NCBI GenBank assembly: GCA_030418545.1
Contig: QAIB01000001.1
Coordinates: 1,116,001 to 1,180,000, forward strand
Origin: Xenophilus aerolatus
GTDB taxonomy: Bacteria > Pseudomonadota > Gammaproteobacteria > Burkholderiales > Burkholderiaceae_C
DNA length: 64,000 bases
Direction: 5' to 3'
The translations under genes and the position numbers were made by a program. Under the pieces are notes generated by a model. It did not search any database. It saw only the letters and a program-made list of their open reading frames with translations, and was not told the origin of the DNA. This document shows, piece after piece, positions 43,402-52,883 of this stretch; positions within the stretch are counted from its first letter, which is position 1, and every line of letters starts with the position of its first letter.

Positions 43402-44193
43402 TCAGGCCGCGGGCTCGTCGATGCCACCCACGACGTTGCTGAAGCCGCCGTCGACATAGGTGATCTCGGCTGTCACGCCGGCCGCCAGGTCCGACAGCAG
43501 GAAGGCCGCGACGTTGCCCACGTCCTCGATCGTGATGTTGCGGCGGATGGGCGAGACCTCGGCCACGGTGCTGAGGATCTTGCCGAAGCCCTTGATGCCG
43601 CTGGCAGCCAGCGTCTTGACCGGGCCGGCACTGATGCCGTTGACGCGCATGCCGCGCGGGCCGAGCGAGCCGGCCAGGTAGCGCACCGAGGCCTCGAGGC
43701 TGGCCTTGGCCAGGCCCATGGTGTTGTAGTTGGGCAGGGCGCGCACGGCACCCAGGTAGGTCAGCGTGAGAAGGGCCGACTTGTCGTTGAGGTAAGGCAG
43801 GGCCGCCTTGGCCATGGCCGGGAAGCTGTAGGCGCTGATGTCGTGCGCGATCTTGAAGCCTTCGCGCGAGAGGCCCTCGAGGAAGTCGCCCGCGATCGCC
43901 TCGCGCGGCGCGAAGCCGATGCTGTGCACGAAACCGTCGAACTTGGGCCAGGTCTTCGACAGGTCGGCGAAGAGCTTGTCGATCTGGGCATCGTCGCCCA
44001 CGTCGCAATCGAACACCAGCTTGGAATCGAAGTCGGCGGCGAACTCGGTGATGCGGTCCTTGAAGCGCTCGCCGACGTAGCTGAAGGCCAGTTCGGCGCC
44101 CTGCTGGTGGCAGGCCTTGGCGATGCCGTAGCCGATGGATCGGTTGCTCAACACGCCCGTGATCAACAGTTTCTTGCCGGAGAGAAAGCCCAT
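43402..44193 (-). CDS. fabI: Enoyl-[acyl-carrier-protein] reductase (NADH) FabI
   Basis: 263 residues, starting [20 protein letters not shown] with the divergent SDR cofactor motif. Counting gives Tyr146, Tyr156 and Lys163, the same positions as the catalytic residues in E. coli FabI. Gly93, Met159 and Phe203, known triclosan-contact positions, are also conserved, so inhibitor sensitivity is expected. It catalyses the last reduction in each cycle of fatty-acid synthesis. It is divergent from the yejA-type gene; the start codons are 37 bases apart. Confidence 0.96.
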   Translation of the reverse strand: MGFLSGKKLLITGVLSNRSIGYGIAKACHQQGAELAFSYVGERFKDRITEFAADFDSKLVFDCDVGDDAQIDKLFADLSKTWPKFDGFVHSIGFAPREAIAGDFLEGLSREGFKIAHDISAYSFPAMAKAALPYLNDKSALLTLTYLGAVRALPNYNTMGLAKASLEASVRYLAGSLGPRGMRVNGISAGPVKTLAASGIKGFGKILSTVAEVSPIRRNITIEDVGNVAAFLLSDLAAGVTAEITYVDGGFSNVVGGIDEPAA

Positions 44194-44230
44194 GAAAATG
44201 CCTCGTAGAAATCTTGTGCAGAATTCTCGC

Positions 44231-46027
44231 ATGCGAGGTTGGCTGCTCTGTGCGTTGGCGCTGTCTGGAAATCCGGTGTGGGCGGCGCATGCCTACGCCC
44301 AGTTCGGCGACATCAAGTACCCGCCGGGCTTCACGCATTTCGACTATGTGAACCCCGATGCGCCCAAGGGCGGCGAGATCCGCCTCGTGCCGCCCACGCG
44401 CCCCACCAACTTCGACAAGTTCAATCCCTTCACGCTCAAGGGCACGGCGCCGGCCGGCCTGGGCACGCTGATGTTCGAGAGCCTGCTCACCGGCAACAGC
44501 GAGGAGCCCACCACCGCCTACGGCCTGCTGGCCGAGGACGTCGAGGCGGCGTCCGACGGCCTCTCGGCGACCTTCCGCCTCAACCCCAAGGCCCGCTTCA
44601 ACGACGGCTCGCCGGTGCTCGCTGCCGACGTGGTGCACTCCTTCGACACGCTCATGAGCAAGGAGGCCGCGCCGCAGTTCCGCACCATCTACGCCGAGGT
44701 GAAGAAGGCCACCGCCACCGCCGAGCGCACGGTGCGCTTCGACTTCGCGACGCCGAACCCCGAGCTGCCGCTGGTGGTGGGCGGCATGCCGGTCTTCAGC
44801 CGCGCCTGGGGCAAGGGCAAGCCCTTCGACCAGGTGACGACCGAGCTGCCCATCGCGTCGGGCCCCTACAAGCTGCCGAGCGGCCGGCTCGGGCGCGACA
44901 TCACCTACGTGCGCGATCCGAACTACTGGGGGGCCGATCTTCCTGTGCGCAAGGGCCAGTTCAACTTCGACCGGGTCAGCTACAAGATCTACCTCGACGA
45001 GACCAGCCGCTTCGAGGGCCTCAAGGCCGGCGAGTACGACTTCATGCGCGAATTCATCTCGCGCAACTGGGCCCGCCAGTACACCGGCCGCGTGTTCGAC
45101 CGCGGCGAGGTGGTCAAGCGCGCCTTTCCCAACGGCAATCCGGGCGACTACCAGGGTTGGGTCTTCAACCTGCGCAAGGACAAGTTCAAGGACGTGCGGG
45201 TGCGCCAGGCGATCGGCCTGGCCTTCGACTTCGAATGGCTCAACCGGCAGATGTTCTACGGCCTGTACAAGCGGGTCGAGGGCTGGTTCCCCAACAGCGA
45301 GTTCCATGCCGAAGGCCTGCCCAGGCCCGACGAGCTCGCGCTGATGGAGCCGCTGCGGGACAAGCTGCGGCCCGAGGTCTTCGGCCCGGCCGTGGTGTCG
45401 CCCGTGACCACGCCGCCGCACAGCCTGCGCGAGAACCTGCGCCAGGCGCAGAAGCTGCTGGCCGAGGCGGGCTGGACCTACCGCGACGGCGCCCTTCGCA
45501 ACGCCAAGGGCGAGCCCTTCACTATCGAGGTGCTGAACGACCAGCCTTCGACGCTGCGGGTGATGGCGCCGATGCAGGGCGCGCTGCGCAAGCTGGGCAT
45601 CGACATGAGCTTTCGCAGCGTGGACTTCTCGCTTGCGCAGCAGCGCATGGACAACTTCGATTTCGAGATGACCACCGTGCGCCTGCCCGGCAGCACGGCG
45701 CCGGGCAGCGAGCTCTTCGAGCGCTTCGGCTCCAAGGCGGCCGAGACCACGGGCTCGTCCAACATCTGGGGCATCGCCGATCCGGCCGTGGATGCGATCG
45801 TCGGCAAGGTGGTGTCGGCCCGCACCCGGCCCGAGCTGGTGACCGCCATGCGGGTGCTCGACCGCCTGCTCTCGCACGGCTACTACGGCGTGCCGCAGTA
45901 TTACGGCGACGCCTTCCTGATCGGCTACCGGCCCGCGCCCTTCGTGCTGCCCCGGACGATCCCGCCGTACTACGACGCCCACGCCTGGGCCATCTCGACC
46001 TGGTGGGCATCGCCCGCCAACAAGTAG
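44231..46027 (+). CDS. yejA: YejA-type ABC transporter substrate-binding protein
   Basis: 598 residues, a family 5 receptor of the YejA branch: [32 protein letters not shown] at the mature start and [13 protein letters not shown] are typical. The signal peptide is [18 protein letters not shown] if the ATG at 44231 is used; ATGs at 44192 and 44198 would give a longer basic N-terminus, the former overlapping the fabI start. YejABEF imports peptides, including microcin C-type antimicrobials in enteric bacteria. It is the first gene of the yej operon. Confidence 0.92.
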   Translation: MRGWLLCALALSGNPVWAAHAYAQFGDIKYPPGFTHFDYVNPDAPKGGEIRLVPPTRPTNFDKFNPFTLKGTAPAGLGTLMFESLLTGNSEEPTTAYGLLAEDVEAASDGLSATFRLNPKARFNDGSPVLAADVVHSFDTLMSKEAAPQFRTIYAEVKKATATAERTVRFDFATPNPELPLVVGGMPVFSRAWGKGKPFDQVTTELPIASGPYKLPSGRLGRDITYVRDPNYWGADLPVRKGQFNFDRVSYKIYLDETSRFEGLKAGEYDFMREFISRNWARQYTGRVFDRGEVVKRAFPNGNPGDYQGWVFNLRKDKFKDVRVRQAIGLAFDFEWLNRQMFYGLYKRVEGWFPNSEFHAEGLPRPDELALMEPLRDKLRPEVFGPAVVSPVTTPPHSLRENLRQAQKLLAEAGWTYRDGALRNAKGEPFTIEVLNDQPSTLRVMAPMQGALRKLGIDMSFRSVDFSLAQQRMDNFDFEMTTVRLPGSTAPGSELFERFGSKAAETTGSSNIWGIADPAVDAIVGKVVSARTRPELVTAMRVLDRLLSHGYYGVPQYYGDAFLIGYRPAPFVLPRTIPPYYDAHAWAISTWWASPANK

Positions 46028-46034
46028 GCACACG

Positions 46035-47069
46035 ATGGCCAGCTACATCCTCAAGCGCCTGCTGCTGATGATCCCGACCCTGCTCGGGGTGTTGCTCCTG
46101 ACCTTCACCGTCATCCAGTTCGTGCCGGGCGGACCGGTCGAGCAGATGGCGGCCCAATTGCAGGGCCGCGATTCGGGCGGGGAGGGCGCGGCCTCGCATG
46201 GCTCGGGCTACCGCGGCCGCCAGGGCCTGGACCCCAAGCGCATCGAGGAGATCAAGGCCTTCTACGGTTTCGACAAGCCGGCGCACGAGCGCTTCTGGCA
46301 GATGCTCAAGTCCTTCGCCAAGCTGGATCTGGGCCAGAGCTTCTACCAGCGCAAGGGCGTGTGGGAGCTGGTCAAGGAGAAGCTGCCGGTCTCGATCAGC
46401 CTGGGTCTGTGGACCTTCTTCATCAGCTACCTCATCGCGGTGCCGCTGGGCGTGGCCAAGGCGGTGCGGGCCGGCACCCGCTTCGACTTCGTCACCACGC
46501 TCTTCGTGCTGGTGGGCTACGCCATCCCGGGCTTCGTGCTCGGCGTGGCGCTGCTGGTCATCTTCGGCGGGCAACTGCAGTGGTTCCCGCTGCGCGGGCT
46601 CACGTCATCGAACTGGGAGCAGCTGTCTTGGGGGGCGCGCATCGTCGACTACCTCTGGCACATCGCGCTGCCGGTCACGGCGATGGTGCTGGGCAGCTTC
46701 GCGGTGACGGCCATGCTGACCAAGAACGCCTTCCTCGAGGAGATCCGCAAGCAGTACGTGCTGACCGCGCGCGCCAAGGGGCTAAAGGAGAAGCAGGTGC
46801 TGTGGAAGCACGTGTTCCGCAACGCGCTCATCCCCATCATCACCGGCTTCCCGGCCGCCTTCATCGGCGCCTTCTTCGCCGGGTCGCTGCTCATCGAGAC
46901 ACTGTTCTCGCTCGACGGCCTGGGCCTGCTGAGCTACGAGAGCGTGATCCGGCGCGACTACCCCGTGGTGCTGGGCACGCTCTACCTCTTCACGCTCATC
47001 GGGCTGGTGACCAAGCTGATCTCCGACCTCTGCTACGTGTGGGTCGATCCGCGCGTGAAGTTCGATTGA
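46035..47069 (+). CDS. yejB: YejB-type ABC transporter permease
   Basis: 344 residues. The start MASYILKRLLLMIPTLLGVLLLTF and the extended loop GSGYRGRQGLDPKRIEEIKAFYGFDKP are characteristic of YejB. Six helices and the EAA loop (FLEEIRKQYVLTARAKGLKE) follow. It forms the channel with YejE. It starts 7 bases after the yejA stop. The toxin-antitoxin pair that follows interrupts the usual yejB-yejE junction. Confidence 0.94.
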   Translation: MASYILKRLLLMIPTLLGVLLLTFTVIQFVPGGPVEQMAAQLQGRDSGGEGAASHGSGYRGRQGLDPKRIEEIKAFYGFDKPAHERFWQMLKSFAKLDLGQSFYQRKGVWELVKEKLPVSISLGLWTFFISYLIAVPLGVAKAVRAGTRFDFVTTLFVLVGYAIPGFVLGVALLVIFGGQLQWFPLRGLTSSNWEQLSWGARIVDYLWHIALPVTAMVLGSFAVTAMLTKNAFLEEIRKQYVLTARAKGLKEKQVLWKHVFRNALIPIITGFPAAFIGAFFAGSLLIETLFSLDGLGLLSYESVIRRDYPVVLGTLYLFTLIGLVTKLISDLCYVWVDPRVKFD

Positions 47070-47071
47070 AG

Positions 47072-47099
47072 TGGACATATAAGAAGGATAAGATGTCCA
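47072..47099. promoter_or_regulatory. Operator/promoter of the toxin-antitoxin module
   Basis: TGGACAT and ATGTCCA form a perfect 7-bp inverted repeat whose centres are 21 bases (two helical turns) apart. It lies in an AT-rich 58-bp gap before the antitoxin gene, with TATAAG and TAAGAT as possible -10 boxes between the arms. This is the layout expected for autoregulation by a Phd/YefM antitoxin dimer pair. Confidence 0.6.
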
Positions 47100-47127
47100 T
47101 ATTCAGTGTCCTTTTCGGGGGTCGACC

Positions 47128-47475
47128 ATGACCTGGAACATCGCCAGCGCCAAGCAGCAGTTCTCCGAAGTCGTGCGCCTCACCGCGCAGGAGCCGCAGG
47201 CCATCTACAACCGCGACAAGCCGGTGGCGGTGATGGTCTCGCCGCAGGAGTTCGAGGAGTTCCGTCGCTGGAAGGCCGAGCGGGAGAAGCCGGACCTGAT
47301 GGAACTGTTCGCCAAGATGCGCGCAGCCCTCATCGAGGAGGGTTTCGAGGACGGCATCGAATTGCCGCCACGCACGGACCGCTTCAACCCGATGGTGGAC
47401 GACCCCCACTATTGGGACGAGCCGGCATCGGATCGGGCCCCCGACCCCGACGACGCACCACCCAGGCTCCCCTGA
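47128..47475 (+). CDS. Phd/YefM-family antitoxin
   Basis: 115 residues. The N-terminal Phd/YefM DNA-binding fold is clear ([46 protein letters not shown]). The C-terminal half is acidic and Pro-rich ([19 protein letters not shown]), an unstructured toxin-binding tail. It should neutralise the PIN toxin encoded 3 bases downstream and repress the module through the upstream inverted repeat. The pair sits between yejB and yejE. Confidence 0.9.
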   Translation: MTWNIASAKQQFSEVVRLTAQEPQAIYNRDKPVAVMVSPQEFEEFRRWKAEREKPDLMELFAKMRAALIEEGFEDGIELPPRTDRFNPMVDDPHYWDEPASDRAPDPDDAPPRLP

Positions 47476-47477
47476 CC

Positions 47478-47882
47478 GTGTACCTGCTCGACACCAACAT
47501 CGTGAGCGAACTGATGCGTCCGGCGCCCGATGGCGCGGTTCTGCAATGGTTCTCTCGTATCGCGTCCCTGGCGCAGCCGCTTTCCGTGTCGGCCATCACC
47601 GTCGACGAAGTCGTGTTCGGGCTGGCGCGCAAGCCGCGCAAGGCTGCTGCCATCTTCTTCGACGATTTCGTGGCCAGTGGCCGCGTGATCGATGTCAATG
47701 AGACCATCGCCCGCCGTGGCGGCGACTTGCGCGGCCTGCTGGGCAACCGCGGGCGCGTGCGCAGCCAGGCCGACATGCTCATCGCCGCCACCGCCCAGGT
47801 CCACGCCCTCACGCTCGTCACGCGCAACGTGCGCGACTTCGACGGGTGCGGCGTCGCCGTGCTCAACCCTTTCGACGCATGA
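47478..47882 (+). CDS. PIN-domain ribonuclease toxin (VapC/FitB type)
   Basis: 134 residues from a GTG 3 bases after the antitoxin stop. PIN acidic residues are present: Asp5 (LLDTNIVSE), Glu44 (ITVDEV), Asp99 ([10 protein letters not shown]) and Asp120 in TRNVRDFDG. The FitB-like [12 protein letters not shown] start is typical. Such toxins cleave RNA, often tRNA, when the antitoxin is lost. Translational coupling with the antitoxin is likely. Confidence 0.92.
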   Translation: MYLLDTNIVSELMRPAPDGAVLQWFSRIASLAQPLSVSAITVDEVVFGLARKPRKAAAIFFDDFVASGRVIDVNETIARRGGDLRGLLGNRGRVRSQADMLIAATAQVHALTLVTRNVRDFDGCGVAVLNPFDA

Positions 47883-47943
47883 GCACCCGCCCAGCCGCTC
47901 CGAAGGGGGCTCGCACCGCAGCGCGCGGCGCAGAGGTTCTCCA

Positions 47944-49044
47944 ATGAGTCCTGCCCCGCCGCTCGAAAACGGGGTTCGCCTCGCAGGCGACGCCGAAGAA
48001 GCGCCGCACGTGAGCCCGGCGCGTGTGTCGCCCGGCCGCCGGGCCTGGCGGCGCTTCCGCCGCAATCGGCTGGGCTTCTACAGCCTGGTCCTTTTCGTCG
48101 CCTTGGTGGTGCTGAGCCTGTTCGCCGAGCTGCTGTCGACCGACAAGCCGCTGGTGGTGCGCTACCAGGGCCAGACCTACTTCCCGGTGGTCAAGGACTA
48201 TTCCGAGAAAGCCTTCGGTGGCGACTTCGAGACGCCGGCCGACTACCTCGACCCCTTCATCCGCCAGCGCATCACCGACGGCGGCAACTGGGCCGTCTAT
48301 GCGCCCAATCCGTACGGCCCGCGCACCCTCAATTACTTCGCGAGCCAGCCCAACCCGGCGGCGCCCTCGCGCGAGAACCTCTTCGGCACCGACGACCGGG
48401 GCCGCGACCTGCTGGCTCAGCTCATCTACGGCTTCCGGGTGAGCGTGCTCTTCGCGCTGGCGCTCACCGCCATCGGCGTGGTGCTGGGTGTGATCACCGG
48501 CGCGATCCAGGGCTACTTCGGCGGCAAGACCGACCTGGCCTTCCAGCGCTTCATCGAGATCTGGGGATCGATGCCCGAGCTGTACCTGCTCATCATCTTC
48601 AGCGCCATCTTCGCGCCCAGCGTGGCGCTGCTGCTCATCCTGCTGTCGCTGTTCGGCTGGATGGGCCTGTCGGACTATGTGCGCGCCGAGTTCCTGCGCA
48701 ACCGGCAGATGGACTACGTGCGCGCCGCCCGCGCGCTCGGCGTGGGCAACCTGCAGATCATGTGGCGCCACATCCTGCCCAACAGCATGGTGCCGGTCGT
48801 CACCTTCCTGCCGTTCCGCATGAGCGCGGCCATCCTCGCGCTGACCTCGCTCGACTTCCTGGGCCTGGGCGTGCCGCCCGGCACGCCGTCGCTGGGCGAA
48901 CTGCTCAACCAGGGCAAGGCCAACATCGACGCCTGGTGGATCTCCATGTCGACCTTCGGCGTGCTGGTCGTCACGCTGATGCTGCTGACCTTCATGGGCG
49001 ACGCGCTGCGCGACGCCATGGACCCGAGGAAGGCGGACCGATGA
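47944..49044 (+). CDS. yejE: YejE-type ABC transporter permease
   Basis: 366 residues. After a polar N-terminus comes [36 protein letters not shown], then a large periplasmic loop (about residues 65-155) with [22 protein letters not shown], five helices and the coupling segment [22 protein letters not shown]. This matches YejE, partner of YejB. It is 61 bases downstream of the toxin gene, so it may be driven by read-through or by the module's promoter. The start ATG is preceded by AGAGG. Confidence 0.94.
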   Translation: MSPAPPLENGVRLAGDAEEAPHVSPARVSPGRRAWRRFRRNRLGFYSLVLFVALVVLSLFAELLSTDKPLVVRYQGQTYFPVVKDYSEKAFGGDFETPADYLDPFIRQRITDGGNWAVYAPNPYGPRTLNYFASQPNPAAPSRENLFGTDDRGRDLLAQLIYGFRVSVLFALALTAIGVVLGVITGAIQGYFGGKTDLAFQRFIEIWGSMPELYLLIIFSAIFAPSVALLLILLSLFGWMGLSDYVRAEFLRNRQMDYVRAARALGVGNLQIMWRHILPNSMVPVVTFLPFRMSAAILALTSLDFLGLGVPPGTPSLGELLNQGKANIDAWWISMSTFGVLVVTLMLLTFMGDALRDAMDPRKADR

Positions 49045-49049
49045 AAAAC

Positions 49050-49170
49050 GGACAGCCGTACGCGAAGGGCGCGAAGGTTTCGCGAAAGACGCGAAAAACA
49101 TCCAGCAGGAATTTGGCTATTCCTTTCGCGACCTTCGCGCACATTTCGCGACCTTCGCGTACGGCTGCCC
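49050..49170. repeat. GCGAAGG hairpin element, copy B (yejE / yejF gap)
   Basis: The outer arms CAGCCGTACGCGAAGG (49053-49068) and CCTTCGCGTACGGCTG (49152-49167) pair perfectly over 16 bp, and the inner arms continue with GCGCGAAGG and TTTCGCG-type units on one side and CCTTTCGCGACCTTCGCGC on the other. The loop is about 24 bases. The element occupies nearly the whole 133-bp gap, from 5 bases after the yejE stop to 7 bases before the yejF start. Confidence 0.92.
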
Positions 49171-49177
49171 GCACCCC

Positions 49178-50794
49178 ATGACCCCACTTCTCCAAGTCCG
49201 CAACCTGCGCATCGCCTTCGATGGCAAGGAGGTCGTGCATGGCGTCGACTTCGACATCGCCGCCGGCGAGAAGCTTGCGCTGGTGGGCGAGTCCGGGTCG
49301 GGCAAGACCATCACGGCACTGAGCCTGCTGCGGCTGGTGCCCAACGCCGAGCTGTCGGGCGTTGCAAGCCTTTTCGGCCCGGAGGCCCCGCCAGGCGAAC
49401 GCGACCTGCTATCGATTTCGGAGCGCGAACTGCGCGGCGTGCGGGGCCGCGAGATCGCGATGATCTTCCAGGAGCCGATGACGGCACTCAACCCGCTGTA
49501 CCCGGTGGGCGACCAGATCGCCGAGGTGCTCGAGCTGCACGAGGCGATGGGCCGGCGCGAGGCGCAGGCCGCGGCGGTGCAACTGCTGGCCGACACCGGT
49601 GTGCCCGAGCCGGCACGGCGGGCGCGGTCCTTCCCGCACCAGCTCTCCGGGGGGCAGCGCCAGCGCGCCATGATCGCCATGGCCCTGGCCTGCAAGCCGC
49701 GCCTGTTGTTGGCCGACGAGCCCACCACCGCCCTGGACGTGACCCTGCGGGTGCAGATCCTCGACCTGCTCGACAAGCTGCAGCAGCAGTACGGGATGGC
49801 GGTGCTGCTCATCACCCACGACCTCAACCTGGTGCGCCGCTTCGCCGACCGCGTGGCGGTGATGGAGCAGGGGCGCCTGGTGGAGGAGGGCGCCGTCGCC
49901 GACGTGTTCGACGCGCCCCGGCACCCCTACACCCGCAAGCTGATCGACAGCCGGCCGACGCGCGATGTCGTCGCCGTGCCGGCCGCGGATGCCGGGCGCC
50001 CGCCGGTGCTGGCGGCCCGTGGCCTGCGCGTCAGTTACCCCGTGCCGCGCCCCGGCCTTCGCGGCTGGTTCGGCCGCGATTCGTTCGTGGCGGTGCAGGG
50101 CGCCGACCTGGCGATCGCGCGCGGCGAGACGCTCGGCGTCGTCGGCGAGTCCGGCTCGGGCAAGTCCACGCTGGCCCTGGCCGCGCTGGGCCTGCTGCCC
50201 GCCCAGGGCGAACTGCGCATCGACGGCCGTGGGTGGACGCGCCGCACTGGGGCCGACCGGCCGCTGCGCCGGGTGGTGCAGGTGGTGTTCCAGGACCCGT
50301 TCTCGTCGCTGTCGCCGCGCCTCACGGTCGAGGGGATCGTGGGCGAAGGCCTGGCCGTGCACGGGCAGGCGACCGACGCCGCCCGGCGCGAGCGCGTGCT
50401 CGCAGCGCTGGCCGACGTCGGACTCACCGAAGCGCAGTTCCCGTCACTGCTGCAGCGCTATCCCCACGAGTTCTCGGGCGGCCAGCGGCAGCGCCTGGCG
50501 ATCGCGCGGGCGCTGATCGTCGACCCCGAACTGCTGGTGCTGGACGAGCCGACCAGCGCGCTGGACGTGACGATCCAGAAGCAGGTGCTGGGCCTGCTGC
50601 AGCGGCTGCAGCGCGAGCGCGGCCTGAGCTACCTGCTGATCACCCACGACGTGGAAGTCATCCGCGCCATGGCGCACCGGGTGCTGGTGATGAAGGACGG
50701 CGCGGTCGTGGAACAAGGCACCGTCGAGCAGGTGCTCGATGCCCCGCAGCATCCCTACACACGCCAGCTGGTGGCCGCTGCGCTGGCCGAATAG
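49178..50794 (+). CDS. yejF: YejF-type ABC transporter ATPase (two fused domains)
   Basis: 538 residues with two ATPase modules. Module 1: [38 protein letters not shown]. Module 2: [39 protein letters not shown]. Both end with HPYTRxL segments of peptide-type ATPases. It energises YejBE. Residues about 69-82 (GPEAPPGERDLLSI) coincide with a degenerate copy of the two-stem DNA element. The start is 7 bases after hairpin element B, so no separate ribosome-binding site of good quality is visible. Confidence 0.94.
   Translation: MTPLLQVRNLRIAFDGKEVVHGVDFDIAAGEKLALVGESGSGKTITALSLLRLVPNAELSGVASLFGPEAPPGERDLLSISERELRGVRGREIAMIFQEPMTALNPLYPVGDQIAEVLELHEAMGRREAQAAAVQLLADTGVPEPARRARSFPHQLSGGQRQRAMIAMALACKPRLLLADEPTTALDVTLRVQILDLLDKLQQQYGMAVLLITHDLNLVRRFADRVAVMEQGRLVEEGAVADVFDAPRHPYTRKLIDSRPTRDVVAVPAADAGRPPVLAARGLRVSYPVPRPGLRGWFGRDSFVAVQGADLAIARGETLGVVGESGSGKSTLALAALGLLPAQGELRIDGRGWTRRTGADRPLRRVVQVVFQDPFSSLSPRLTVEGIVGEGLAVHGQATDAARRERVLAALADVGLTEAQFPSLLQRYPHEFSGGQRQRLAIARALIVDPELLVLDEPTSALDVTIQKQVLGLLQRLQRERGLSYLLITHDVEVIRAMAHRVLVMKDGAVVEQGTVEQVLDAPQHPYTRQLVAAALAE
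49384..49424 (-). repeat. Possible degenerate two-stem element inside yejF
   Basis: On the plus strand GGCCCCG-N5-CGAACGC, 5 bases, GCTAT-N7-GGAGC follows the 7-5-7-5-5-7-5 spacing of the family in reverse orientation, but 2 arm bases are changed in each of three arms. The codons used here (CTA, TCG-ATT-TCG) are unusual for this genome. It could also be ordinary coding sequence. Confidence 0.35.
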
Positions 50795-50814
50795 AACAAA
50801 TCAGAAACCCCTGG

Positions 50815-52008
50815 ATGTCGAATACCGGATACGAGCCGCGCGGCGGCTGGCGGGCCGCGCTGGCCTGCATGGTGGCCCTGGCCGTGGCGATGGGCCTCGG
50901 ACGCTTCGCCTTCACCCCCATGCTTCCCGTCATGCTCCACGAGGGCAAGCTGAACCTGGAAGCGGGCGGCCTGCTGGCCTCGCTCAACTACCTCGGCTAC
51001 TTCGTCGGTGCGCTGTCGTGCGCGGCGATCCGCGTGGCCGCGCCGCGCATGGTGCGCGGCGGCCTGGTCGCCACGGCGCTGCTGCTTCTGGGCATGGGGC
51101 TGCTGCACGGCTTCACGGCCTGGGGGGTGTTGCGCACCGCGGCGGGCGTCATGAGCGCCTGGACCTTCGTCTTCGCCTCGGGCTGGGGCCTGCGGCGCCT
51201 GGCCGAGACAGGCACACCGACGCTCGGCGGCGTGATCTACACCGGCCCGGGCATCGGCATCGCGGCGACCGGCCTGCTGGGCGGGCTGGCCGGGCGCTGG
51301 GGGTCCGACGCCGCGTGGATCGGCTTCGGGCTGGTGGCGCTGCTGCTCATCGCCGTGATCTGGCGCATCTTCGACGACGGCGCGCATGCAGGCACGCCGG
51401 GCAGCCCGCCGCCGGTAGTCGCACCGCTGGCGGCGCCGTCGGCCCACGACCGCAGCGACGCACGCGCGCTGGTGCTGCTCTACGGCCTGGCAGGCTTCGG
51501 CTACATCATCACGGCGACCTTCCTGCCGGTGATCGCGCGTCAGGCGCTGCCCGGCTCGCCCTGGCCGGACCTGTTCTGGCCGCTCTTCGGGCTGGCCGTG
51601 ATTCCCGGCGCGCTGATCGGGGCGCGCGCCCCCACGCACTGGGACAACCGGCTGCTCCTGGCCGCGGCCTACGCGCTGCAGGCCCTCGGTGTGCTGCTGT
51701 CGGTGGCCTGGCCGACGATCGGCGGCTTCGCGCTGGGCAGCCTGCTGCTGGGCATGCCCTTCACGGCCATCACGTTGTTCGCGGTGCGCGACGCACGGCG
51801 GCTGCGCGGCAATGCCGCGGCCGGGCTGATCGGCTACGCCACGGCGTCGTACGGCATCGGTCAGATCGTCGGCCCGCTGTTCGCGGCGCCACTGGCACAT
51901 CGCACCGGTTCCTTTTCGGTGCCGCTGCTGGTGGCGGCAGCCGCCCTGGCGCTGGGCGCGCTGCTTTTTCTGTGGGTCTGGCGGACGGCCCGGCGTCGCG
52001 CCCGCTGA
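50815..52008 (+). CDS. YbfB/YjiJ-family MFS transporter
   Basis: 397 residues with about twelve membrane helices. The first helix reads ACMVALAVAMGLGRFAFTPMLPVML, the family hallmark GxGRFAFTPxLP, followed by ASLNYLGYFVGALSC. The second half starts at LVLLYGLAGFGYIITATFLPVIA. Substrate unknown; relatives are often annotated as sugar or drug exporters. It lies 20 bases after yejF, possibly co-transcribed. No clear ribosome-binding site is visible. Confidence 0.9.
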   Translation: MSNTGYEPRGGWRAALACMVALAVAMGLGRFAFTPMLPVMLHEGKLNLEAGGLLASLNYLGYFVGALSCAAIRVAAPRMVRGGLVATALLLLGMGLLHGFTAWGVLRTAAGVMSAWTFVFASGWGLRRLAETGTPTLGGVIYTGPGIGIAATGLLGGLAGRWGSDAAWIGFGLVALLLIAVIWRIFDDGAHAGTPGSPPPVVAPLAAPSAHDRSDARALVLLYGLAGFGYIITATFLPVIARQALPGSPWPDLFWPLFGLAVIPGALIGARAPTHWDNRLLLAAAYALQALGVLLSVAWPTIGGFALGSLLLGMPFTAITLFAVRDARRLRGNAAAGLIGYATASYGIGQIVGPLFAAPLAHRTGSFSVPLLVAAAALALGALLFLWVWRTARRRAR

Positions 52009-52034
52009 TTTTGTGCCGCGGCCGGCTTGACGAC

Positions 52035-52063
52035 GCGACAAATTCCGCACAGCCCGCTATAAT
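52035..52063 (+). promoter_or_regulatory. Sigma-70 promoter upstream of rimP-nusA-infB
   Basis: A perfect TATAAT (-10, 52058-52063) lies 17 bases after GCGACA (-35, 4 of 6 match). TTGACG at 52027 is 25 bases from the -10, too far. Predicted start of transcription is near 52070, only about 10 bases before the terminator-like hairpin. Confidence 0.65.
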
Positions 52064-52078
52064 CTGAGGCTCACGACC

Positions 52079-52110
52079 AAACGGGCGGGTACCAACCGCC
52101 CGTTTTTTTT
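52079..52110 (+). terminator. Terminator or attenuator hairpin before rimP
   Basis: The stem AAACGGGCGG/CCGCCCGTTT with a 7-base loop is followed by a run of eight T. It could end the MFS transcript, but it lies after the TATAAT promoter, so it also sits in the 5' leader of the rimP operon, 135 bases before the rimP start. Confidence 0.9.
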
Positions 52111-52244
52111 GGTCGATCATTTTCCCACCGCCTCGACCTTCATAGTTCTTGTGCCGGGTGAGTCGCACGGGCTTCAGGCCCCGTCCGGCGGCACCCGGTG
52201 CGGCACTGGCCTTGGCGGCTACCCGCAAGGACGCGCGCACACCG

Positions 52245-52853
52245 GTGGCATTGCAGCAGACAGTCGAAACAACCGTGGCCGGACTGGGCTACGACCTGGT
52301 CGAGATCGAACGCTCGGCCGGAGGACTGCTGCGCGTCACCATTGATCTGCCGTGGTCCGGCCCCACCTCCGAAGCAGCGCCCGGTGCGCCCGAGCCCTTC
52401 GTGACGGTCGAGGACTGCGAGAAGGTCACGCGCCAGCTGCAGTATGCGCTGGAAGTGGACAACGTCGACTACAAGCGGCTCGAGGTGTCCTCGCCGGGCA
52501 TCGACCGCCCGCTGCGCAACGAACAGGATTTCGAGCGCTTCGCCGGCGAGTCGATCGACATCACGCTCAAGGCGCCCATCGGCGAGGCAGCGGCCGGCCA
52601 GGTCAACGCCAACCGCAAGAAGTTCCGCGGCACGCTGGAGCGCACGGAAGGACCGAACGGCGAGCGTGGCTGGCAGATCGTGTGGAGCGAAGAGCCCGCG
52701 GCCAAGCCGGGCCAGAAGATCAGCAAGAAGCGCGCGCCGGCCCCGGTCCAGGCGCTCGGCTTCACCCTGGACGAGCTGCGCGAGGCGCGGCTCGCACCCA
52801 TCGTGGATTTCAAGGGGCGCAAGCCCAAGACCGGCGCGCCCTCGGCGGAATAA
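52245..52853 (+). CDS. rimP: Ribosome maturation factor RimP
   Basis: 202 residues from the GTG at 52245. The N-terminus VALQQTVETTVAGLGYDLVEIERSAGGLLRVTID and the segment SSPGIDRPLRNEQDFERFAGE are typical of RimP, which helps assemble the 30S subunit. Upstream in-frame codons (from a TTG at 52149) give a non-conserved, basic extension, so the later start is preferred. A lysine-rich stretch (PGQKISKKRAPAP) is inserted before the C-terminus, as in other Comamonadaceae. First gene of the conserved translation/transcription operon. Confidence 0.93.
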   Translation: MALQQTVETTVAGLGYDLVEIERSAGGLLRVTIDLPWSGPTSEAAPGAPEPFVTVEDCEKVTRQLQYALEVDNVDYKRLEVSSPGIDRPLRNEQDFERFAGESIDITLKAPIGEAAAGQVNANRKKFRGTLERTEGPNGERGWQIVWSEEPAAKPGQKISKKRAPAPVQALGFTLDELREARLAPIVDFKGRKPKTGAPSAE

Positions 52854-52883
52854 GGCCGGAGTCATCGGAAGGAGCCAAGTGGC

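Noticed and set aside
49050-49170. CRISPR-like short repeats
   Set aside because: Units of 9-11 bases in tandem without spacers, arranged as inverted arms of a hairpin, and no cas genes nearby.
52027-52032. TTGACG as -35 box of the rimP promoter
   Set aside because: 25 bases from the TATAAT, outside the working range; GCGACA at 17 bases is the better candidate.
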